64,000 bases of DNA, taken from contig NZ_JAJMOY010000002.1 in assembly GCF_020991415.1 (NCBI RefSeq), forward strand, positions 62,001 to 126,000. Direction: 5' to 3'. The position numbers and the translations under genes are program-made. The notes beneath the pieces are model-generated. The model had not been told where the DNA came from, searched no databases, and saw only the letters and a list, made by a program, of their open reading frames with translations. The first letter of the stretch is position 1. Each line of letters begins with the position of its first letter. Below, piece by piece: positions 25,836-36,500 of this stretch. The stretch is from Flavobacterium sp. ENC (GTDB lineage: Bacteria > Bacteroidota > Bacteroidia > Flavobacteriales > Flavobacteriaceae).

Positions 25836-26309
25836 ATGAAATACGCAAGATTAACAAAAGAGCAATTTGAAGAATTGCATGCAGAATTTTCAAGCTTTTT
25901 GGCAACGCAGGCGATTGATAAGGCGGAATGGGATGCTATAAAGGAAAATAAACCTGAAGTTGCTGAACAGGAACTGGATGTTTTTTCAGATTTGATCTGG
26001 GAAGGTGTTTTATCCAGGGCAGAATTTTTGGAGCATTTTTCTAAAAACCATATTTTCTTGTTTCAATGTTTTGAAACCCATGTACAATCCATTGTTTTAA
26101 AATCACTGGTTCCTGAAACGGATTTCCTGACACAGGAGGGCCTGCAATGGCTAAGTGATAATATGTTTACCGAAACAATAGAAATGAAGGTTGGAAAAAA
26201 AGTATTTACGGAAGATCGCAATGCTTCTATTTTTGAATTGATTCAACAAGGCGCTTTCCTGAGTGACGGACAATTATTCAAACAAATTAATACGATTATT
26301 GAATCTTAA
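25836..26309 (+). CDS. Conserved Bacteroidota protein of unknown function (DUF6495-like)
   Basis: This 157-residue, acidic and helical protein has no signal peptide or membrane segment. The start MKYARLTKEQFEELHAEF and the block AEQELDVFSDLIWEGVL recall a small family conserved in Flavobacteriia that I believe is DUF6495; I could not check the name. No catalytic motif is apparent. It has its own gap after the receptor terminator and precedes the long AT-rich region. Confidence 0.7.
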   Translation: MKYARLTKEQFEELHAEFSSFLATQAIDKAEWDAIKENKPEVAEQELDVFSDLIWEGVLSRAEFLEHFSKNHIFLFQCFETHVQSIVLKSLVPETDFLTQEGLQWLSDNMFTETIEMKVGKKVFTEDRNASIFELIQQGAFLSDGQLFKQINTIIES

Positions 26310-27562
26310 ACAATTTTAAGATGTATTTTGGTAAAATAGGTAAGTAGTTGGTGTTAAAATATTTACCTTTTTTAGTTCTTTTAACTTTTGTTTAATCTTT
26401 TGTATTTTATTTTACCCGTATTTCTACGTGTTTTTTTAGAAAAGATTAAGATTTTAACTTTTAAATATTTTTTGTAGGTTTTGCTTTTCAAATATGCTTT
26501 TTGTTTTAACAAAAAGACATTTTTCGATACTAAAAAGTAGTACTAAACTTACTTTTTGTATTTTTCACAAAAAAGAGTTAAAAAAAATGTGATATATTTA
26601 AAAGCCTCATTTTGAGCTTCTAATGTCAGTAATTCCAATGCATGAGCTCTCTTTTTCAGTTTTAAAAATTCATTAAATTTAAAAAAATCAGAAATTTAGT
26701 TTTGTTTTATATTTTAATTTTAATTAATTTTAGTAAAGAAAAGTTAAACAAAATGATTTTTTAAAAACATTTATAAAGAGCTGCTTTAATTGTCACTTTA
26801 TAAAATTAAAAACAGAACAATTTTTGTATTTTTTTTCTACAATTATTAAAGTTTAAAATTTTTAATAACTTAATTAATTTGCTTATGGAATTGACAAATA
26901 CTCTCTTTATCAAATTTGTTTTAGGTCTTCTAATTATTTTAGCTTTATCTGTTTTGATTTTCAAACAACTAAAATTTATTCCCCAATTGAATTTTAGGTT
27001 AAAAGCAAATTTGTTCTATAAATTTCAACATTACAATTACATTAAGTTTTCACTTTTGTTTCCAAAACCCAGTCAGTTGTTTTGGAAATGAAACGTATTG
27101 TTATGTTTAAATTTGAAATCCGATAATGCTTTATTTTAAATTATGAATTCAATTTTTTAGAATTTATTTCTAATCAACAATTAACAGATTGCCTAATCAA
27201 CTTTCTGTTATTATTGAATCCATGTACAGTTATAGAATTCCCCAATTCTAGCTAGCTTAAAATTTTCTTTCATGAAAATTTGCACTACAACAAATCACTC
27301 CGTCTGGAAGATTGATTAAGGTCAATATTCCTAAAAATTTTTGAGTCAGTTTTTTATTCAAACGTGAATAAAGGATGCTCTCATGTTCTTTCATTGTATA
27401 ACTAAATTTTATTGTTTTTTAAGAAGTCTAATTTAAGGTCTTACCATTAGGGTTTTAAATTTTATTCTAATCTATTGATTATAAGTGTTTTTTTTGAATT
27501 GCCTAAGTATACGTACTTATCGCAACAGGTATTTTATTGTCCATTTTCTAATCTTCCAAATT
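26310..27562. other. AT-rich gene-free region and likely leader of the giant adhesin gene
   Basis: This 1.25-kb stretch is markedly richer in A and T runs than its surroundings and has no convincing gene. A short hydrophobic reading frame (26885-27091) is not supported. Near its right end are a promoter candidate (27081-27115) and three small perfect inverted repeats: TAACAG/CTGTTA (27182-27210), TAGAATT-CCCC-AATTCTA (27233-27250) and AAATTTTC/GAAAATTT (27260-27281). If that promoter is used, the adhesin mRNA has an unusually long leader of about 440 nt. Confidence 0.6.
27081..27115 (+). promoter_or_regulatory. Candidate promoter for the adhesin-SprF-PorE-like operon
   Basis: TTTG (27081-27084), a 23-nt spacer and TAAATTTG (27108-27115) match both consensus elements exactly, at the long end of the spacing range. 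Transcription would start near 27122, about 440 nt before the adhesin ATG. AT-rich DNA raises the chance of a random match. Confidence 0.4.
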
Positions 27563-30500
27563 ATGAAAAAAATCTTTACTTTTTGTAATCTCACTTCTCA
27601 GAAGAGATTATTCGGACTATTATCCTTATTCTTATTATGTACTAATGCATTTTCGCAATCAGTTTGCCGGCCTGTGTCGCAAACTAATAGCCAGGGTGGA
27701 TTATTATGTGTAGGATTGGATGTAAATAGTCCTGCCAGTGCCTACGACAATGACGCAGGCCTGACTACCTATGCCACTCTGACAAACGCTGTTGGAGTTG
27801 GTTGTTTTGTCCAGGAGACATTAACGCTCAATCAGACGGCAAAAGCCGGAGATCAAATTGTACTTTATCTGGGTACAGGAAACGGTTTGCTTGATGTTGG
27901 ATTATTATCTAATGCAACACTTCAGGCTAAACTTTCCGGAACCAATGTAGGTCCAAGTGTGCCACTAAACAGCCCGCTTTTAAACTTAAACTTGTTATCC
28001 GGAAACACAATTGCAGCAGTACGATTTACTGTTACAGGTGATACGAATCAGATACAGGTGCAGGTGGGAGGCATTTTAAGCCTTTTGGTGAGTTTAAGAA
28101 TTTACGATGTTCGTTTGGATTTTGCCAAACCAACCATAGCAGGAGGCTTAAGTCAGACAATTTGTTCTGGAAGTTTCACTACTTTAACTGCTGCTCCGGC
28201 AGCAGGTACTTCCCTGTCCTGGTACGATTCTCCAACTTCTACCACTCCTTTGATAACGGCTAATAGTTATCAAACACCAGTTTTAACGACAGCTACCAAT
28301 TATTATATAGGTGTAACCAGAGCTGCCGGTTGTGAAGGTAGTGACCGTTTACCGGTTGTGGTTAATGTTTCTAACCCTGTCGCCCCGGCTATCAGTACTG
28401 CCGGAACAGCAATATGTTCTACCGGCGCGACACAGCAAACTACATTATCAGTAATTAATTCTATTCCCGGAACCACCTACAACTGGTATTCCGTAAATAA
28501 CGGGGGAACGATTTTAGCCTCCGGTGATACTTATTCTCCAGTAGTTCCTGTTGGTACTACCAATTTTTTTGTAGAAGCCGCAATAGGTTCCTGCGTAAGT
28601 CCTGCAAGAACGCAGGTTACAGTAATCTCAAATCCGGTACCAGCATTACCAACAGTATTGACACAGAGTGTTACCATTCAATCAGGTCAGAATGCCACAT
28701 TGAGCGCTGCGGCTACGGGTGCAGGTGTAACCCTAAACTGGTATGACGTTGCCACTGGCGGAACTGCGCTTCTGACAAATTCGACAACATTTACGACGCC
28801 TATATTAGTGGCTACCAAAACCTATTATGTGGAAGCCCAAAGTGCATCCGGAGGTTGTGTAAGTGCTTCGAGAGTACCGGTAACGGTAACAGTTGTAAAT
28901 AATCCTTTGGGAACTTGTTTAGAAGCAAATAGCCAGCAAACTAATTTTAATGGTCTTTGTTTATTATGTGGTTCTACAAATCCTAATAATTCAGTGGATG
29001 GAAATCCGGCAACTGCTGCGAGACTTACCATTCCGGTTGGTTTAATTAATGGATATGCACAGCAAACACTTCAGTTTAATAATCCCGGCAGAGCAGGGGA
29101 TATTGTTGATGTTGAGCTGGAAGTTCCGGGGGGTGTCCTGGATTTAAGTGTATTAAATTATATTAGTTTAGCCACTTATAACGGAGCCACTTTTAATAAT
29201 GACAGAGTTTCGATTAATAATATAGTTGATATTGTATTATTGGGAGGAAATCGTTTTAGAGCCAGTGTTACGGCAGGTACAGCGTTTGATCGTGTTGAAG
29301 TGCGATTGGGCGGTCTGGTTTCAGCCATAACAAGTCTGGATATTTATCAGGCGGCTTACCGATATAAAGCTCCCGTGATTACAGGAAGTACAACCATTTG
29401 TAGTGGACAAACCACTACACTGACCGCTACCCTGGGTGCGGGAGAAACAGTTGAATGGTACAGTGCAGCAACCGGCGGTCTTCCACTGGTAAATACAGCG
29501 TCCTTTACCACACCGGCTTTAAATGCCAATACCACTTATTATACGGCCATTACCAGAAATGGCTGTTTAAACAGTGAGCGTAATCCTGTAACAGTTTCAG
29601 TACAAAATCCTGTTGCGCCAGTTATTACGGCTGTTCCTACAACAATTTGCAGCGGACAGACGGTTACTTTAACTGTTCAGGCACCAGTTTTGGGTACAGT
29701 ATACAATTGGTATGATGCCAATGTAGCAGGGAATTTAGTGTTTACAGGAACTTCATTTACAACGCCGGCTTTAATAGCTAATGCTAGTTATTATGTGGAA
29801 GCTTCAATAGGAAGTTGTTTAAGTTCCCGTACTCCGGTGAACCTTATTGTAAATCCATTGCCGGCAGTACCGGTACCTTTATCCTCGAATGTAGTGATTC
29901 AGTCCGGTCAGAATGTTATGTTAGGTATTTCAAATCCTGATGCTAATTTATCTTATGCCTGGTTTGATGTCCCAACAGGAGGAATTGCTTTAGCAGCTAA
30001 TACCAGTACGTATACACCAACTCCGGCTTTAACGGCAAATAAAACATTTTATGTTGAAGCTACAGATCTGACTACAGGTTGTGTGAGCAGTGCCAGAGCA
30101 GTAATTAATGTTGTAGTAATTAATACGGTTAGTAATTGTCTTCAGGCGAATGCTCAGGTGACCGCTTTAGATCCGGGACTATTATGTGTTGGCTGTGGAG
30201 CGACCAATCCGGGTGGTTCTGTTGATGGAAATATTAACACTGCAGCTACCCTTACCATACCAGTTGGGGTACTTGGAAGCTATATTCAGCAAACTTTAAC
30301 TTTCGCTTCACCAGGTGAGGCGGGTGACATTATAGATGTTGAATTAGAAGTTCCGGGAGGCCTTCTCGATATAAGTGCTTTATCTTATATTAGTTTAGCA
30401 ACCTATGACGGTGCGACCTATAATAATGACAGGGTTGCCCTTAATAATAATTTACTGAATGTACAATTATTATCAGGCAACCGATTCAAAGCTAGTTTTA

Positions 30501-33500
30501 CTACCGCTTCGACTTTTGACAGAGTTGAGGTTAGATTAGGCGGCGTAGCAACATTATTAACCAGTGTAAATATTTATGGAGCTTCTTACAGATATCCAAA
30601 TGCTGTAATAACAGGAGCGACAACAATTTGCGCCGGAGGTACAGCTTCTTTAACCGCTACTTCAACAGGAACAGAAACGTTTACGTGGTATGATTCCCCA
30701 ACTGCGGGAAATATAGTGGCTGTAAATCCAACACTTCCGTTAAATAATACGACAACCTATTATGTAGAAGCAGCACGAGGAGCCTGTATAAACAGTGTTC
30801 GTCAGCCTGTTACAATAACCGTAAATCCATTAGCAACTGCTGCGGATGTTACTATTACAAGCCCTCTGGAAGCTTCCTGCTCCGGGGCGGTTGCATTGGC
30901 TCCGACCTCTGCTTTAGCGGGAGCTCAATTTAGATATTATACCGATCAGAATAAAACTCAGGAAATTATAACAGGATCTGTTGTAGCAACCCAGCCAGGC
31001 GTAACTTTTGTTAAAGATCCGACAACTGGTGCGCTTACAGTTTCCGGGCTTACTGCCTTAGGAGCTCCTTATAATTATTATGTTTCTGTTGCTAATGCAA
31101 ATACGTGTGAGAATACTTTAAACACTTTAAAACAAGTAACCGTTACCATTCCTACAGTGACACCTTTAGCGGTAACTACACCTTTACCGGCAAGCTGCGG
31201 AAGTGCAAACTTAAAAAGTGCTATCGTAGGTTATGACACAACGGGAAATACAATTTATACTTTTTATGATGCATCTAATAATATCATCACTGAAAATGCA
31301 GCAGGAAATATAACAGTAAGTGGTGTTTACTCAATTCAAGCTCAGGGTAACGGTGTTACATGTCCATCTGTTAAACTACCAGTAACAGTTACTGTTAACC
31401 CGTTGCCTAGTTTGGTTGTACCTTCATCAGTTTCGGTAAATGCAGGTTCTGCAGTGACTTTGTCTGCCACATCAGACGGAACATTGGCCTGGTTTGATCC
31501 TCAGGGAAATTCCCTGGCCGGACCTCCGTTTACAACGGGTATATTGAATACACCGGGAGTTTATACCTATACAGTAGTGGCGAGTAATGCCAATTGTTCT
31601 GTTACAGGAGCCGTTACGGTGAATGTTATAGATCCGGGTACCTGTCCATTACTGGCAGAAAGAGTGTATGCTACAGGACAAAGTCAGGGCACCATTATAT
31701 CAGGAGTAGTGACTAATCCTACCGCAGCAGTAGATGGCAATCCTCAAACTTTTTCTACGATTACTACAGGAGTTGGACTTTTAGGTGTAGGAGCGACATG
31801 GCAAAATCTGACATGGCCTGCGAATATTGTCAAAGGAACTCCGGTAACCGTAAAATTAGGATCTGAAGCCAGTGTTTTAGCGGTAGGACAAGATTTGTCC
31901 ATTATTGGAACTAAAAACGGGGTTGATATCGGAACGATGCAATCTATTTCAGGATCATTAGTGAATTTAATCTCAGGAGATAATTCATTCGAATATACTT
32001 TTGTACCATCCAATACTTCAGGACCTCAGGATTATGATGGAATCAGAATCCAGTCTGCATCACTTTTAAGTGTTGCTCAAAACACAAAGGTGTTTGACGC
32101 TTATTACACCAGACCGGTTTCTACGGTCACCTGTACTCCGGGAGATATACAAGATGTATATTATGGAGCTACAGATCTGGGTCTTCCGATAGGAGCTTTA
32201 ACAGCCACTGTAGGGGTTAGTGATGCTTTGAATGTAGCAGATAATGACATCACCACTTTTGCCACAATGTACAGCGGTGTAGGTGCTCTTGCTGCGGCAG
32301 ATTTAACAGTAGCCTTTAAGACTCCATCAATTGTAAGTGATACCTTAAGAATAGTGGTTTCAAAACCGGGAGTTCTTCTGGATGCTAATGTGCTAACAGG
32401 ATTCAGCATTCAGCGTTATTTAGGTAATGTTGCGGTTGGAGCTCCAATTCAGAATACAAGTACATTATTAAGTGTAAGATTGTTACCTGGAAATACCATG
32501 TCTATGGTTCTTGTATCTTCTCAGCCAGAGCCTTACGATCGCGTGAGAATCCGTTTTGGAGGAGTTGCGGGAGTATTGGAATTCCTTAGAGTTCATACTG
32601 TTGAGCGAGTAGCCAATACAAAAGTAACAGGAGGGGACCTTAATAATAAAGTAATAGTCTGTCCCGGAAGCCCTGTCACACTTCAGATACCGGCCGAAGC
32701 CTGTTCAACCTACAGATGGTACGATTCTCCTATTGGTGGAAATGTTGTAGCAAACGGTATTACTTATACCGTACCAGCAACATTGGCAGCAGGAATTTAC
32801 AAATATTATGTACAGCCAGTACGTTACGGTTGTGAAGCATTGGCAAGAGGAGAAGTAACTGTAGAAGTAAAAGCTTCAGCTCCGGTAAATGCTTTAACCG
32901 ATATTACCTTAAATGGAGGAACAGCTACTTCAGTTTGTTCACCAACCGGTACTATAACACTTGCAACAAGCCTGAGCGGAACTCCGGCACTGACAAATCC
33001 AATATACTACTGGTATAGTTTTGACGGAACTACAAGTCAGCTAATTCCGGGAGAAACGACTGCTCAGTTAATTGTAAATGGCCTTGTTCCGGGAACATAC
33101 ACCTATTATGTTGGAGTGAGTTCTGTTGAATTTTGTGAAACTGCAGCCGCAGACCGAAAACAAATTACGCTGACCATTTTACCTCCTTCAGGAGCAAATG
33201 ATATTTCAGTTGACGATATCGCTGTATGCCACAACATACCAGGAGTATTAACACCAACAGCAACTGCGCTGACCAATCCGGTATTTACCTGGTATTTTGA
33301 TGCCAATAAAACCCAGCCTATAACCAATGGACTTGTGGCAGGCGGATTGACTTATGCGATAAGCGCTACAGGTGTTTTAACAGTAACGGGTTTAACACGT
33401 GCAGTAAGTCCAATTACTTATTTTGTTGCAGTGGCAAGTGATGTTACTTGCGAGAATATAGCAGTAACACTTCAATCAGCAACAATAATTGTAAATGACC

Positions 33501-36500
33501 CTGCCACGCCAACAACAACAGATACTACACAAGACTTCTGTCTGATAGATGCACCGACTTTTGCAAGTATTCAGACCAATGAGACCAATGTGGTTTGGTA
33601 CAGTGCTGCGAACGGCGGAACTCCAATTCCTGCCACAACAGCTTTGACCAGCGGTACTTATTATGCTGCTCTATTGGACGGTGCGACCGGCTGTGAGAGT
33701 TCCGTAAGACTGGCCGTTACAATTTCAGTAACCAATCCTGCGACACCAACAACAACAGATACTACACAAGATTTCTGTTTGGTAGATGCGCCTACTTTTG
33801 CGAGCATTCAGACCAATCAGCCTAATGTGGTTTGGTACAGTGCAGCTAGTGGAGGAACTCCAATTCCAGCCACAACAGCTTTGACCAGTGGTACTTATTA
33901 CGCTGCTTTATTGGATGCCGTAACAGGATGTGAAAGTTCAATACGATTAGCAATTACGATTTCCGTAACCGATCCGGCAACGCCAACAACAACAGATACC
34001 ACACAAGATTTCTGTTTAGTAGATGCACCAACATTTGCAAGCATTCAGACCAATCAGCCTAATGTGGTTTGGTACAGTGCTGCGAATGGCGGAACACCGA
34101 TTCCTGCCACAACAGCTTTGACCAGTGGTACTTATTACGCTTCTCTATTAGATGCTGCTACAGGATGTGAAAGTTCGATACGATTAGCCATTACGATTTC
34201 CGTAACCGATCCGGTAACGCCAACTACAACAGATACCACACAGGATTTCTGTTTAGTAGATGCACCAACTTTTGCGAGCATTCAGACCAATCAGTCTAAT
34301 GTGGTTTGGTACAGTGCTGCAAATGGAGGGGCTCCAATTCCTGCCACAACAGCTTTAACAAGCGGTACTTATTACGCTGCTTTATTGGATGCAGTAACAG
34401 GATGTGAAAGTTCAATACGATTAGCAATTACAATTTCCGTAACGGATCCGGCAACACCAACTACAACAGATACGACACAAGACTTCTGTTTGGTAGATGC
34501 ACCTACTTTTGCGAGCATTCAGACCAATCAGCCTAATGTGGTTTGGTACAGTGCTGCGAATGGGGGAACACCAATTCCTGCCACAACAGCCTTGACCAGT
34601 GGTACTTATTATGCTGCTTTATTGGATGCCGTAACAGGATGTGAAAGTTCGATAAGATTGGCCGTTACGATTTCCGTAACCGATCCTGCAACGCCAACTA
34701 CAACAGATACCACTCAGGATTTCTGTCTAGTAGATGCACCAACTTTTGCAAGTATTCAGACCAATCAGCCTAATGTGGTTTGGTACAGTGCTGCGAATGG
34801 AGGAACACCAATCCCAGCTACTACAGCTTTAACCAGTGGTACTTATTATGCTGCTTTATTGGATGCTGCTACAGGATGTGAAAGTTCAGTTCGCCTATTG
34901 GTTACTATTTCCGTAACCGATCCGGCAACGCCAACAACAACAAATACCACACAAGATTTCTGTTTAATAGATGCACCAACCTTTGCAAGCATTCAGACCA
35001 ATCAGCCTAATGTGGTTTGGTACAGTGCTGCGAATGGAGGAACACCAATTCCTGCCACAACAGCTTTGACCAGCGGTACTTATTACGCTGCTTTATTAGA
35101 TGCGGTAACAGGATGTGAGAGTTCTATACGATTAGCAATTACAATTTCCGTAACGGATCCTGCAACGCCAACAACAACAGATACGACACAAGACTTCTGT
35201 TTGGTAGATGCACCGACTTTTGCAAGTATTCAGACCAATCAGCCTAATGTGGTTTGGTACAGTGCAGCGAATGGCGGAACACCAATTCCTGCAACAACAG
35301 CTTTGACCAGTGGTACTTATTACGCTGCTTTATTAGATGCTACGACAGGATGTGAAAGTTCAGTTCGCCTATTGGTTACTATTTCCGTAACCGATCCGGC
35401 AACGCCAACTACAACAGATACCACTCAGGATTTCTGTCTAGTAGATGCACCAACATTTGCAAGTATTCAGACCAATCAGCCTAATGTGGTTTGGTACAAT
35501 GCTGCGAATGGGGGAACACCAATTCCTGCCACAACAGCTTTGACCAGCGGTACTTATTACGCTGCTTTATTAGATGCTACGACAGGATGTGAAAGTTCAG
35601 TTCGTTTATTGGTAACTATTTCCGTAACGGATCCTGCAACGCCAACTACCACAGATACTACACAAGACTTCTGTTTAATAGACGCACCAACCTTTGCAAA
35701 CATTCAGACCAATCAGCCTAATGTGGTTTGGTACAGTGCTGCGAATGGCGGAACACCAATTCCTGCCACAACAGCTTTGACCAGCGGTACTTATTATGCT
35801 GCTTTATTGGATGCTGCCACAGGATGTGAAAGTTCAATACGATTAGCAATTACGATTTCCGTAACGGATCCGGCAACGCCAACTACAACAGATACTACAC
35901 AAGACTTCTGTTTGGTAGATGCGTCTACTTTTGCGAGCATTCAGATCAATCAGCCTAATGTGGTTTGGTACAGTGCTGCGAATGGAGGAACAGCAATTCC
36001 TGCCACAACAGCCTTGACCAGCGGTACTTATTACGCTGCTTTATTGGATGCTGCTACAGGATGTGAAAGTTCAGTTCGCCTATTGGTTACCATTTCCGTA
36101 ACCGATCCTGCAACGCCAACAACAACAGATACCACACAAGACTTCTGTTTGGTAGACGCACCAACCTTTGCAAGCATTCAGACCAATCAGCCTAATGTGG
36201 TTTGGTACAGTGCAGCTAGTGGAGGAACTCCAATTCCAGCCACAACAGCTTTGACCAGTGGTACTTATTACGCTTCTCTATTAGATGCTGCTACAGGATG
36301 TGAGAGTTCGATAAGATTGGCCATTACGATTTCCGTAACCGATCCTGCAACGCCAACAACAACAGATACCACACAGGATTTCTGTTTAATAGATGCACCA
36401 ACATTTGCGAGCATTCAGACCAACCAGCCTAATGTGGTTTGGTACAGTGCCGGGAATGGAGGAACACCAATTCCTGCCACAACAGCTTTAACGAGCGGTA

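Noticed and set aside
26885..27091. A 68-codon hydrophobic reading frame in the AT-rich gap
   Set aside because: AT-rich DNA yields Phe/Leu/Ile/Lys/Asn-rich frames by chance, there is no family likeness, and its end overlaps the adhesin promoter candidate. Kept as unsupported.
27485..27562. A longer GTG start for the giant protein
   Set aside because: The extra 26 residues have no signal character, while the ATG at 27563 opens a clean signal peptide.
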